A stretch of DNA of 64,000 nt from positions 1-64,000 of the forward strand of contig JACGCM010000519.1 in assembly GCA_014058105.1 (NCBI GenBank), in the 5' to 3' direction. The translations under genes were made by a program, and so were the position numbers. A model generated the notes under the pieces. The model saw only the letters and a program-made list of their open reading frames with translations, had not been told where the DNA came from and did not search any database. Of the stretch, positions 33,662-45,760 are shown in pieces. The DNA is from Kingdonia uniflora. Taxonomy: Eukaryota > Streptophyta > Magnoliopsida > Ranunculales > Circaeasteraceae. Positions within the stretch are counted from its first letter, which is position 1; every line of letters starts with the position of its first letter.

Positions 33662-36600
33662 ATGTCTAGTTCTCTTACTCGCGTTCGTGGTGAAGATCGA
33701 TTCTACAGTCCTCCTGCAGTGAGACGACAACAACAGCAACAGTTGTTGTTGTTGCAGAAACAACAACAGGAGCAACAACAACAGCAGCAGCAACAGTTGC
33801 AGGTTCAGAGGGAGGCGAAGGTTGTTGTGGAGAATCGGACGGAATCGGAGGATTCAAATTCGTCGAAACCCTCGTCGGTTTCGTCTTGGGTTTCTCCGAG
33901 TTTGAGTAATTGTAGTGATGGGGCGACCAATTTGGAGCGGTTTTTGGAATCTACTACTCCGATCGTTCATGCCCAGTATTTCCCTAAGGTATGATTTTGG
34001 TTAAAAATGGAATCTTTTTGTGTTTTGGGATTGTTTTGTTTGGGTTTTCAATTTGTTGAGGAATTGGGGTTTATCAGATGTTGTTTAGGGGATTGAGAAA
34101 TGGGGATTCTGGAAGCAAACCATATTTCAATTTTTGTGATCTGTGGGAGGCATTTAGTGAGTGGAGTGCGTATGGAGCTGGAGTTCCTCTTGTGTTGAGC
34201 GAGACGGATTCAGTGGTACAGTATTATACGCCGCAGTTATCGTATCTCCAGATATATGTCAACCCGTTAAGGCCCTCTTTGAGTTTAAGGTGAGTCTTAT
34301 GATTGCATTTATCTGGATTCTCAGGTTTACTGCGTTTCTGCAATAATTTTTGGTGAAAAATGAATGTTATTTATCACTAATAGTTAGAGTAGAACTGCAT
34401 TCTAAGTTTTGTTTTGCTCGTTGTAATTTCATTTTGGCTATGTAATTGTGGCTGCCCAATAAAAGCTAATTTAAAACATTGTTCATGGTTGCTTTATTAG
34501 AAGTTTTTTCATTCTTCTAATTTCTGATTTTTTTTGTTAATATGTATTTTTTTTTTGCTTAAGTGAAGAGATTTCGTATTGATAAATAGAACACTTTTTT
34601 TTTTGCTAGACAAGCCAGTTTTAAGGATCTGTAACTACTGTAACCAGGCCCCGAAGCCATTGGACTCTTGGCTAGTGGTGATTGTGACCCTCCACAAAGG
34701 GAGGAGTCGTGGGTTCGAAACTCCATGGGGTTGGAGACTCAGAGTTACGGATCCCTATATAAAACCGGCGTGGTTACAAATCTTTAAAAACCAGCCTGCC
34801 TAGCAAAAAAGAAAAACACCAAGCCGTGAAGGGGTATCTAAATTCCAAAGGCAGCCACAAGCCCCGGAGTGTGCAAAGCCTAAGTCGGAAGGCAAATAAT
34901 TCTCACCCTGTGAGAGTTCGAACAACTTGCGACCTCTCCCTTGGTGGAGGCTCACACCACCCCTGCACCAAGAGCTTTATATGAAACCTGAGGGGTCTCG
35001 AGGAATGGTTAAAAATTTATACACGGATTTAGTAGAAGTTTAGAAGCAATTAAAAAACCCAAACCCAAACCCAAACCCCACAACTTGATGCGAGTATCAC
35101 ATACTAGTATTCTATGCAAATATCTCACTTACCTGGTATAGGAAAACTTTAGGTAATTTCGAAAATACTGTTTGTTTGTCAACCAAAGTGGGGAAAGACA
35201 CCAAACAGTCACTTTTATGTATCTTCCTTCTCAACATACCAACAACATCCATATCATAGCAAATACTGAATCAAGAAAACCCTAGTTAATTTGGTGAATT
35301 GCTTTTCTTAAATCCTCCACATTCATTGGTAAATTTTATTTTATTTTATTTTTTTAATTTTTTCATGATTCACTTGTCCTTCATATAAGCACCTTGTTCT
35401 CTTGAGGAGACTCTTGTTTGTACCAATCTTTATCTTCCACTTATCTTAGCATCTGCAAGGGTTCCCTTCCCAAACAAGATTATTATTTTTTTAATTTACT
35501 TCTCTCTCCTGAGACAGCTTGTGGTAGTATCAGTTTGAGTCTATTCTCCATTTTCCTTCGTATCTATGAAGTTTTCCGTTCCTCTAACAAGATTATATTT
35601 TATACGTGGACCTCCCTCTCCTTAGAGAACTCATGGCAGTATCACTCTGATTCTATTCCCACTTTCCTTCCTTTCTGTGAGGCTTTCCAGTCCCAAAAAA
35701 GATTGTTTTCTTACATGGACTGCCTTATTTATTTTTTGTAGTGGGAGCATACATTTGGTAGTAGACACTGAGAGGCATGAAATTTGTTTGCCTGCTGACA
35801 TATTACAATTTCCTATCATCCGGGGGATATGGAAGGAAGTAAGTGGCATGAACTTAATGTGAGGTGTTCTGTGGACTTCATGTTTTGTAGGACGTAAATG
35901 TTTGCTACCTCAGCTCTCATGATCTACTTTCTATAATTATCTGTTTATACTTATTCGACGAGGTTCTCATGGATTTACAAACATAAGTTGTCTCTTTGAT
36001 TGGGAAATGAATTCCATGGTGAGGTTGATTGGAAGTTATGGGGTTGATTAAACCCGATTATGGGGGACATTACATGCGAACGAAATGAGTGACATTTGCA
36101 TTTCAACGTTGTTCATATCTTAGGAAGCCCTCTCCTTCTATACCTGCCCAACAATCTTTTCAATGGTAATTCGTGTTTCAACCTTGATAATCTCACTTAG
36201 ATTCACATCCCATATTCTGTCTTAAAATCCTTTAGTTTGTATGGGGAGCATGCATTGATTTGTTCTTAAGGCGCTAGTCATTGATTAAGTGGAGATTATA
36301 ATTCCCGTTTCTCTTTGGAAAGAAGCAAGCGTGTGGAATAGGTCTGATAGACTGATACTACATATTTTTGATTTGATACGTATCTGACACTATCAGGTTA
36401 TTTAAGTGAAGCTTTCCATTTTTGGGTCTACCCCCCCCCCGGAAGTATTCTGACCTGTGGAAAACTTTATTGCTAGGAAGTGGATATTCTTTTCTGTCCC
36501 TCAATAGGCCAGTGTAATATTTATTACTACAATCTACTTCCTAAATATATCTCCTCTTCAGTATATCGTATAAGATCATTCTAAATACAGAAGATAATAT

Positions 36601-39600
36601 CAATATATCCCCTCTTCAGTATATCTTAAGATCATTCTAAATACAGAAGATAAATATCAAAATATGATATAATGCAATATTATCTTTCTATAGATAGAAG
36701 GATTTGCTAGATTCCGGCGCCTATGGGTTGATGATGTGGGTGGCGTACCACGTCATACTTCTCTGATTTGAAGAGTTCATGAACTCAAAAATGCATTTGT
36801 TCCATTGTTTGAAAAAAAGCGCTTAGATCGCGGACTTATCCACGAAATTTACTGAAACCAATAACCCGTGGAACAGTCAACATATGTATAGATGTTCCAT
36901 CTAACAAGATAAATCTGTAGAACCATGGGGTCTTTTTCCGTTGATGCTCTTCTAGAATCTCCTAGTGGAGTCTTCAACTTTTCGGAAGATGGAACTTGTG
37001 GACTTTCTGGTTGCCTCTTTCATTAAGGAAAAAAAAAGTTTTTCCAGAAGTTATTGATGTACAATACTCTTGATCTGGCTTGATTGGGGCTAATTTATTT
37101 GTAGTGGGGGTTCTCCTTGCAAGATAGAGAGAGAAAAGAGAGTATTTGAATCATCCCAGACTTGACCATCGGCGAACGTTTGACAATTTCGAAATATCGT
37201 CGAATTTTGTGCCAAGATGAACACTGACTTCGTCTCCTTCATTATTTTCAAACTCGAGATCAAATTTGGGTGGAAGAAAATTTTCCAGGTGGAATGCATG
37301 TTTTTATCTTGGCAGTTTGTTTAAAATCTTTTTTGACCTCATGGAGAGGCATATATCTTGTTATTTCTTCTTGTTCTTGTGGGGGAGTTGCGTTTATTTT
37401 TGTCCTCAGTAAAGGCTTTTAACAACTTCCGCAGTGGCGGTAACCTGTGTGGGTTTTCCTCTATCGAATTTGACGTCGATTGACGTTTCAGATCTGCTGG
37501 CGATTGTCGATGCTTCTTTTGTCAAAACAACGACCGGAATGGCAGGATTTTGACGGTGTTGGGTGCATAGGGGTCTTTAAACTCCGCCACACTGTCTTCC
37601 CAAGCGTACGAGTGACTCTGCAAGCCAATCATTTTACTTTTTCATGTTCTTCAGTGTGTTTCACGATTACTTCATCAAGCTCTTCAAACGGACCAATCCG
37701 AAGCCCTCTTTTAGGGCCTACCTTGAATCAGCAGTTTCGGCGAGAGCAACGTATTGCGGACAAATCATTTTGGGCAATTGAACACAATTAAGAATCCCTC
37801 AAACTAGGTTTTTATCCATTCATTCCTAAACTTCAAACCGGGATATCCTTTACAATGCCTTAAATACAGAGAATAGTAAATCGTTCCTAGATCACTCTAA
37901 AATTATTTTAGAGAGATTCCTTTATATATTAGGTTATTCTCTTTAGTCCCTCTCAGTATATCTTCTGAGATCTTTCTAAAAGCCCAAAGATAGGATCTAA
38001 AATAAACTAAAGAAAGATTTGCTGGACTTCGGCGTCCTTGGATGGATGATTGGGGGATGTAGGATTTTTCTTTGAAGTTGTAATGAAGGTGTGATTAATT
38101 CCTATTTAGTAGTTATTTAGCCACTGTTTAATCGTGGGTTGTAATGTTTGACTTTTGAAGTGAGACTAAATATGACTTATTACGACTAAGAACTAGTTAA
38201 TCACAAATCTTAGGATTAAACCCTAAATAATCGCCTTTTTCAAGGAACATGGATATTTTGAAATATTTAATGCTCTGGTTTATACGCAAGAAAGATTAGG
38301 TCGTAACTTAAAGCTTTCGTCCAGTTGCAATTAATCTGCGTTTAACGCATTTAATTAGTCCTTTGGTGGTAATATATATGTTTACTACCTGTGGTGAGTC
38401 CCAATGCTATGATCTGATTGATCTCAACATTTGACGTGGCACCTGTTCATCCCTGTAGAGTCAGTACGACCCTCGTGTCAGTACATAGTACATGTTAAGC
38501 TTAATAAAATGACCGGAAACAGGATACTGTTGCATATAAGGTTAGCCATCCCATTGTAGATGTTCAGATCGCAGTCCTTCAATTAGAATGCTGCGATTGA
38601 TGCATTACCTATTGGCATCTGTCATCCTTCTAGTCTCTCCGCATGAGGATATTTCACCATAGATAATCCTGCGATTAGGTTCAAACTCTATCCATAAAAA
38701 ATCTTCATCATAGATAATCCTGCACACTCAATTTCACAAGAAATATTAGATTCTCTGCATACTGTATCCACTCGTTTTTTATAATCCTCGGAATCCACTT
38801 GGTATCATACCATAGTGCTGACTTTGAGTGAGGGAGGGATGTGAGGGTGATTATTGATCAATGAATATGGCTCACATCTATTTTTCATGACTGGGGTAGT
38901 AGATGCGTTCGAACTTATAGGGATTCCACAATCAGTGTTGCATGGTAAATTGGTAATAATGATGTGATCTATATCAATTCTTGACTCTTACATCTTGCAC
39001 TCTTTCTTGCTTGTTTTTGAGAAGGTAAAAATAATTAACTGATTTTACTCGAAGAAACTTTTCAAGGTGGAAAGAGTATAACCCGGAAGCAAAGGGAAGA
39101 GAAACAAAAGAAAAGTTATCGGACATTAGGGTTTCATTAAGTTATGGCTCCAATATACTAGGGTTCATGTAACATGTAAATCTTAATAAGATTAAATGGA
39201 GCTGCATACCTTAGTAGAGCACTGCCATCTGTTTGTTGCCACTGTCCTCTAGTAAGAATGTGAAATTTGGTAGAATACCCATTGGTATTTGTTATCTTCA
39301 CGTTCTTTGCCTACGCGCAGCTCTAAAAGGTAAATATTACCATCTCTAGTCAAATGTGTTCTCCTTTTCTCATGTTGTCTGCCCTGTCATCTTTCTTTCT
39401 GACTGGGATTGTGAATAGTTTTTAGAATATTTATGTACATACTATGTAGTAAAGTGAACGCATTAAATGTCTGGCTCTAAAATCCTTCATTGTTTTATAC
39501 TTTTGCATAGTTATTAGCTCCATTGTTCATATAAAATTAAGGGAATAATATAAAAATAGGACGATAGTGTGCTTGTTCATTTTCCTGCTCACCCATTTCT

Positions 39601-41130
39601 TTATTATTTGGCACACATTTGAGCCCCCAGACTGTTTAGACATCCGTTGGTGGACTTAGAAACAAGGGGTGAACCAAATCTCCATTTGGTAGAAAGCATA
39701 ATATAAAGAGAGACGTAGGATTGGAATTTTAATTCCTATCTGTCTTGTGGTAGGCGATTAGGTGAGGAAAGTGATGCCGAGTCCTCCGATGATAGCAGTG
39801 AATGTGACGCGCAAAAGCATTTCAAAAATATGATGTCTTCTTCCAGCGATGATGGCGAGGGTTGTAACCCGTTAATTGCCCCCGACGTCCAATATGCGGC
39901 GTTTGACTCTCCGTACCATAGGGAGCCTTTAGCAGATAAGGCAAGTTATTTTTCATATTTTGGTCTAATTTTTTTTAACTGGATTCGCTTTTTTGTTTAT
40001 TTTATGACACTTTCATACTCGTGTTACTCAGATTTCAATACTTGCATCGCAATATTCTGAACTGAAGACATACAAGAGCTGTGATTTGTTGCCTAATAGT
40101 TGGATGTCTGTTGCATGGTACGTATTCTTTTTCTTATGTATTTGTTTCTAATCAAATGGCATAAGGCAGTTTGTTTGTGGAAATGCACATTAGTTGAATA
40201 ATCAGTCAAAACGATCAATTATGATTTTCTTTCGAGTTAAACATCACATTTCTAGACAAAGATGGAAACATGAAGCACAAAATAATCCAAAATTGTTGTT
40301 CAAGTTATGGAACTTGGTGGATTGAAGGTGGTTTTCTTGATTTAATGAAATCTAATCTCTTATCAAAAAGAAGAACTCTGTGACATGTGATGTCCTTCTC
40401 TTCTAGCTTTCTATCCTATAACTTCCATCTTTTTTTGGACACTCCGTGACATTAGCTTTCTTCTCTTCTTTTCCGCCCCCATGTCCAGACACTTCTCTGA
40501 AGCTCTGGTTGATTCAACCTTCACTCTTCTCTTTTCATCCCTTTCCTTTTCTGACCACTGTTATACCTTTGACCAGTTCTATGTGAACATACAACTCCTT
40601 TCAATTGGTTTCTTACTGCTCATTTTAGTACTTCGTTGAAGCAATTTGTCAGGATTTCGTATTATTGTAATATGTTTGATGTATTGGGTGTGGTTTTAGG
40701 TATCCAATCTATAGGATACCTACAGGTCCTACTCTTCAAGATTTGGATGCATGTTTTCTGACATTCCACTGTCTCGCAACGCCTTTAACTGGTAACTTCT
40801 CTCTCTCTCTCTCTCTCTCTCTGCGTGTGCGTGTGCGTGTGCGTGTGTGTGTGCGAGATATTGATTCTTCATATTTTTCATATGGTAGGTACTGGAGATA
40901 GCTTTAGGGAAGCTCAGGCACGAAGCACTGATGCTCCCACGAAACTACCTTTAACTACCTTTGGGCTAGCATCCCATAAGTTCCAGGGTTCAGTTTGGTC
41001 TCCTGATGGTGTCCGGGAATCAAAACAATCGAGCTCATTATTGCAAGCCGCTGATGATTGGCTTACTCGCTTAAAAATAACTCACCCCGATTACAAGTTC
41101 TTTACCACGCCCACTACATATAAAAGGTGA
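33662..41130 (+). CDS. DUF789 family protein, six exons
   Basis: Coding exons are 33662-33988, 34078-34289, 39754-39940, 40032-40117, 40700-40791 and 40889-41130. They join in frame into a protein of 381 residues. The N-terminus is low-complexity with a glutamine-rich tract (about residues 22-46) and a serine-rich segment. DUF789 starts near residue 85 ([18 protein letters not shown]) and continues with [23 protein letters not shown], the YTPQLS and [20 protein letters not shown] junctions, then [30 protein letters not shown] and, at the end, [22 protein letters not shown]. Length and order match the plant family, whose function is not established. Exon 3 is followed by GCAAGT, so intron 3 appears to be a GC-AG intron. 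Intron 2 is about 5.5 kb and full of repeats. No frame break was found, so it is probably functional. Confidence 0.92.
34590..34820 (+). mobile_element. tRNA-derived SINE-like insertion in intron 2
   Basis: An A-box-like TGGCTAGTGGTGA (about 34665) and a B-box-like GGTTCGAAACTCC (about 34712) are spaced as in tRNA-derived SINEs, followed by a tail CCTGCCTAGCAAAAAAGAAAAA (34790-34816). The left flank (34594-34640) is the inverted complement of that tail region (T-run, then GCTAGACAAGCCAG), so a second 3' end lies head to head with it. No reading frame is involved. Confidence 0.55.
34860..34985 (-). repeat. Second tRNA-like SINE fragment in intron 2
   Basis: The minus strand reads a B-box-like GTTGTTCGAACTC about 45 bases after a TGGTGTGAGCC stretch. 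This is weaker than the neighbouring copy. A run of CCCAAA-type repeats follows at 35058-35080. Confidence 0.3.
36490..38060. repeat. Pair of diverged direct repeats within intron 2 (LTR-like)
   Basis: The segment 36530-36745 and the segment 37890-38060 share, in the same order, a CAGTATATCTT-x-x-GATC-x-TTCTAAA block and GATTTGCT-x-GA-x-TTC-x-GGCG-x-C-x-T, followed by GG-x-TG-x-TGATT-type words. They lie about 1.3 kb apart in direct orientation. Within the first copy a 60-bp word is itself duplicated in tandem (36535-36660). This could be a small LTR-type element or a segmental duplication; no coding domain lies between. Confidence 0.5.
40799..40854. repeat. Compound (CT)n-(GT/GC)n microsatellite in intron 5
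   Basis: About 12 CT dinucleotides are followed by about 16 GT/GC dinucleotides, ending 34 bases before the exon 6 acceptor at 40888. Together they form the pyrimidine-rich part of a 97-base intron. Confidence 0.9.
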
Positions 41131-42506
41131 GGAAGAGGCGGTATTTTCAAAGTTTTCTGGGAAGAAAGGGGAAAAGTTACAGGAAGTCAAGGTCTGAGTG
41201 GAATTATGTCATAATATGTAAGTTTTGACCCTAAACTGTATATATATTCCTCTTTCTTGGGTTTTCTTTTCGTCTAGAATTAATCTATAGAAAAGGTTGC
41301 AGGAGAAACACAATAAGAGTTTCAGAGGGGAGCCAGAAGAGACCGTCTCAATATGTTGTTGTTTTGACTGAGTTTTTTTTTTCTGTTTACATGGGTAGAT
41401 GATGAAAAACTCATAAGAGAAAAAAAAAAGTGTAACTTATTTATGCGTAAGCCTATTTGGGGATTCTTACAATATTTTTTTTTAATATATAGTTTGATCC
41501 CTATTCATGGTGTTATTGTATATATCTTCCTATATTTAGAGCTTCCCTTCATAGGGTTATTTATCCTGACATTAAATTTCTGGAGGATGCTTGTCGAAGT
41601 TTGCAATTGCAATGATGGAGCTAACTCAGCTAACACAATCTTGAAGTCAAAATAGTGGAAGGGGAATGGACGTAAAGTTATAGATAGAGATTTACTTGGT
41701 CCCCGAGTGTAGTAACTAATGTCGGTGGTTTAGGAGATTTCACACCTTGGAAGCCTAATCTGTAACAGGTCTCGCTTCTCTGTTATTTCCCAAACCAATC
41801 CGACCTTGGGTTGGAAAACAGCTGCCCAATTTCACTGTCGATCGCCTGTTTAATTCTTGCTTGCATAGTTTCTTCATTCTTGACTCCCCAAATGGATATG
41901 AAAGAGGTGTCTTTTAGAGATTACAGATTGCGGAACATTTTGCGTAGGTTTTTAACTGATAAAAACAATAAGATAATTAAGTTTTTCTTTTATTACTGTG
42001 ATTTATGTACATGCTAACCATTATGAGAGTGAGCTTAGTTGATGCAACGGTCAACAATTGCTTAAATCACCGAGAATGCTTCCGGTGGGAATCATTTCTG
42101 GTGAGAGCCTAAATGGATAATCTGAGCTTTTTATTTGAACTCATACTAATTTTTGAATTGGCCTGCTTTTTAAACCCAAACCAATTTCGATCCCAAATGT
42201 TGTTGCCCCAATCTCGTCCCCATTATGCCAATTGGATTGAATGGGTTAACTCACCAACTTGTGTCTCAAGCGGAATCGAACTAATGACCATATACTAGAT
42301 GATGACAAGTGTACATTTGCGAATTTGCTAACCGCTTATGGCTCTGCTTGTTACAACCGATTCCCATTGGGAATATTCTCGATGATTTATGCGTATGCCA
42401 ACCCGAGGGTAGAACTTAGTTAATCCAATTGTCAACAATGGCTACAAAGAATTCTAATTTTGACTTATTGTAGGAGGCTTGTCAAGGTGTTCGCAGACAC
42501 GAGTTC
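41131..42506. other. 3' flank of the DUF789 gene, no gene seen
   Basis: The first few hundred bases are presumably the 3' untranslated region; no single poly(A) signal stands out. Short open frames here (41443-41655, 41811-42017, 42113-42298) resemble nothing and are probably chance. Confidence 0.5.
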
Positions 42507-43052
42507 TAGGGCTGGCAATGGGTCGGGTTTGGGGCGGGTACAGTAATATCATCCCCATACCCGCTAAATTACCCTACCCTCAAGCCCGCCCCAATACTGT
42601 TTAACTTAAATATAGAATACCCAAACCCTCCCCACCACCCGCTTAATACCCGTTTATGCTAAGTGGGGATCCTCAAGCCCGTCCCGAAGACCCGTCTCAT
42701 TTATGAACTTTGAAGCCTTAAAATGAAAACCACCGATTTGGGTCGAAAACCATTTATTTGAGATAATTCTTCTTAGGTTTAAAAATATATATAGAGAGAG
42801 AAACGAGCTGAGGATCAGAAGATGAAAGTCATGACGAGGAGGAAGTAAAAGTAGCATGTCTTCAATAGAATTAGGTTTAAGGGTATTTAGGTCATAACTG
42901 GGTCGGGTGACGGGCCCTATTTATTTAAGTCTAAAACCAAACCCGTCGTCAATAAATAAATGGGTTTTTTTAAGACAAACCCGGCCCATACCCGCTATAG
43001 TCATACCAAACCCGCCTCATTAAGGGCAGGGTGGGTTAAATTGCCATCCCTA
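42507..43052. mobile_element. Small hAT-like non-autonomous element
   Basis: Begins TAGGGCTGGCAATGGGTCGGG and ends TTGCCATCCCTA, with inverted termini matching those of the hAT element at 11129-12690. It has the same subterminal GGGGCGGG and CCCGCCCC words, including ACCCGCTATAGTCA near the right end, which is shared with the other copy. Length 546 bp, no coding capacity. An 8-bp duplication is not evident at the ends, so it is older or was altered at a border. Confidence 0.7.
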
Positions 43053-43149
43053 GGCATGACAACTGATGTAGATCAGAGGTTGAAAACCTCAAATATATAT
43101 ATATAATGTGAGGGGGGAATGATCTAATCAGAATGGCTAAGGAACTAAA

Positions 43150-43350
43150 ACGAAACAAACTGAGGTTTTAAACTATAAACAGTTTATTTTAAACAGTAAA
43201 AACAAACACTATTCAGATCAAAACTTAAACAGTACAAACAGTTACTATTCAGATCATACAAAACTTAAACAGTACAAACAGTTACTATTTAGATCATTAA
43301 AAACATAAACAAGGAAAATACTTAAAAACACTTACTATTCAGATCATAAA
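43150..43350. repeat. About 41-bp tandem repeat
   Basis: Two to three copies of ACTTAAACAGTACAAACAG followed by TTACTATTCAGATCAT, with a shorter diverged copy on each side. No coding signal. Confidence 0.65.
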
Positions 43351-43917
43351 AGAACTTTGCTGTTCTTTCAACAAGTATGTAGCCAGAGGCTACCCAACTG
43401 TTTAATGCGACTATAACAAATACCGTTTTTCCTACAAGAGGAATACTAGGTAGAGCTGTTAGAGAACAGCCGTTGGTTTAAACGTCCCTGGGGGGGACTA
43501 ACCTATGATACTTGGAATGGAACAGACGAAATCAGATGATCAAACAAGCTAACTATACAGATATACTAGAACATAAAACTAAACTGAGGTTATGAGGATG
43601 CTCTTTGAGGCCCTCTTACCTATGAAGACACCCTTAGGGGTGTGTGTGCACGCTGTGAATACTTATAAACAGACTATATAAACAAACTTTAGAGCTTTAT
43701 TTAGATAATAAAAGACTTACAGAGGGTAGAAGATGTACAGATAACTTACAGCTTACAGAGGGTGGAAGATGTACAGTGGTAGCTTACAACTTACAAACTT
43801 AAAACTTGAGAACTGGAGGAAACAAGAGAGGAGAGTGAAAGAGTGAAAATAAATGCGTAAAAGAAAGCGTACATAAAACTAAGTCTTCAAGCTCCTTATA
43901 TAGGCGAGGTAAGTGGT

Positions 43918-44065
43918 CGTCGGGTCCCACATAGTGGTCTTCTGGTCCCACAAAGTGCTCTGCTGGTCCCACAAAGTTATCTGCTGGTCCCACAAAGTGG
44001 CTGGTGGATCCCACATAGTGTTTGGTGAATCCCACATAGTGGTTGGTGGAGCCCACATAGTGGTT
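43918..44065. repeat. 21-bp minisatellite, seven units
   Basis: Seven units resemble GTGGTCTTCTGGTCCCACAAA. Because the period is a multiple of three, the minus strand stays open and would read a heptapeptide repeat (HYVGSTN type) in the frame 44242-43799. The frame has no other recognisable part, so I treat the open frame as a by-product. A further loose repeat of GCATACTGATT and TTGAACTGCTGTATT words follows at 44246-44390. Confidence 0.75.
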
Positions 44066-44417
44066 GCTTTTGACTTTCGGATAAAGTGATGACGGATGTA
44101 TTCTTAGTGCGTTCTGAGTGTCAAGTATACGATTCTTCGGCGAAGTGTTCTGCAGGTCCCACAAGATCAGGACACTGATATTTTCTGCTGAGTGCTGGAG
44201 GACTGTTGTGAGCTGGCTGATAGGTACTGCTTGTCTTATCATACTGATTTGCTGAATTTACTTATTGGCATACTGATTCTTGAACTGCTGTATTGGTTTG
44301 CTGAATTGGCATACTGATTCCTGAATTGCTGTATTGACATACTGATTGCTGAACTGGCATACAAATTCTTGAACTACTGTATTACTGAATTACTGTTGTG
44401 TAAGAGAAGAAGTTATG

Positions 44418-45760
44418 ATCAACTATTCTGGTTATCTGCAAATTTGAAATTTTTTGCTGAAGAAGTGTCGATGCTCGTGGCTTTGGCTTTTCCTTTGACT
44501 GCAGTTTTGCGTTGCTGTTCTTTGACTTCTATCATGGCGTCAAAGTAATCTTCCATAGTGGCTTCGGAAGATTTTACAGAGGTCATGTCTTCGTCTGTAT
44601 AGGGGTTTTGGTTTTCTCCTGGTAGACAAAATTGTTGACTGGAGTTTCCTTCATGTAATTCAGATGTCTGTGAAGTGGTAGTTACTTGTGATGATGTGGC
44701 TGCTACAAACTGGTCTTTTAAGGTTTGTAAGACCTTGACCAGGCGTTCCTCTTCGGTTAGATTAGGATATTAATCCTTAATCGAATCCAGTAAAAGTTGG
44801 AATACATTAGTTGAAGAAACAAATGTACCAACTGTTTTCTGATGTTCTATTTTCGAGGCCAAAACATATTCTTCGGTTGCCTTATTGACTAATGCAACAA
44901 CTCGTTCTGTTTCAAACCCATCCGACCATCTATAAAAGAAGGTGCGTTGGAGAATGGGTAGTTTCAGATCATCGAAACATGTTTCAATGTCCCATTTCCA
45001 AATCCATGTGAATTGGAATTCAGTAAAATACTATAAGGTATTTCTGCCGATAGGTGGATTAGTTACAGTTTTACCCTTGAGCTTGGGATGAAATTCATAC
45101 CAAAGGGTAAAGGGATTCTGAAGTGCTTTTGGCAGAATATCAAAGTCGGGTCCCATTTTTTCCCACCAATTGAGGAACCAAGTGGGGAAACCAGATCTTT
45201 TGATAATATCCGGATTAAGGCAGAAAAACCAAATATGTTTTCTGACAGGGTTCTGATAGTAAAAAGTATATTGCCAGGCTTGAATATAATCCCAATAATT
45301 ATATTGTTGGCCGTTCAGTTTAAGAGTCTTTGATTTGGTAGGATCAAGACCCCATTCAGATAGGTGTAAAACCCTAGTAACATAACACTTAGAATGTGTT
45401 ATAAAACTTTTCAGATCTTTCGGATTTAAATGAAGGTGTTCAAGTTGAACAAAGGCAGTTTCGATCAACATGGCCTCATAAACGTATCGATAACGGCCTT
45501 CTTGGACCATATAATTCTGATTTGCAAAATATCGTTCTTTGAGACCCCAAGCATCCTGATGGAGTTTAAGGTCTTCAAAAGAAAGGGTTAACATACTTTC
45601 TTTAACCAATGCTTTCTGATGATAAATAATATCCTGTTTAAGAGCATCTCTAACAGTTTTCTTAAACTCTGGATTACTGTTAGTAGGAAGCTTCTGATTC
45701 GGATTCGGATTCGGATTTTTATTTCGACTGTTTTGACCCCAACCTCGTTCACGAGGTTTC
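44418..45760 (-). pseudogene. Endogenous pararetrovirus ORF downstream of RT-RNase H (function unknown)
   Basis: A long minus-strand frame (open part 45954-45031) overlaps the end of the RNase H frame and then encodes a protein rich in aromatic residues, with a basic, asparagine- and proline-rich start. It contains W-rich motifs such as YNYWDYIQAWQ and WFLNWWEKMG. It continues in the same frame past a stop at 45031 to about 44418, with at least one further stop near 44770. A separate ORF after RT-RNase H is known in endogenous Caulimoviridae such as florendoviruses, where its function is unknown. Placement in that genus is inferred. The copy is broken. Confidence 0.55.

Noticed and set aside
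33675..33857. Minus-strand frame rich in A, T and V
   Set aside because: It is the complement of the glutamine-rich tract of the DUF789 exon 1.
35058..35080. Telomere-like CCCAAA repeats
   Set aside because: The unit is not the plant telomere CCCTAAA and only three or four units are present next to a SINE fragment.
43799..44242. 147-codon minus-strand frame with heptapeptide repeats as a protein gene
   Set aside because: The open frame follows from the 21-bp minisatellite; the flanking parts look non-coding.
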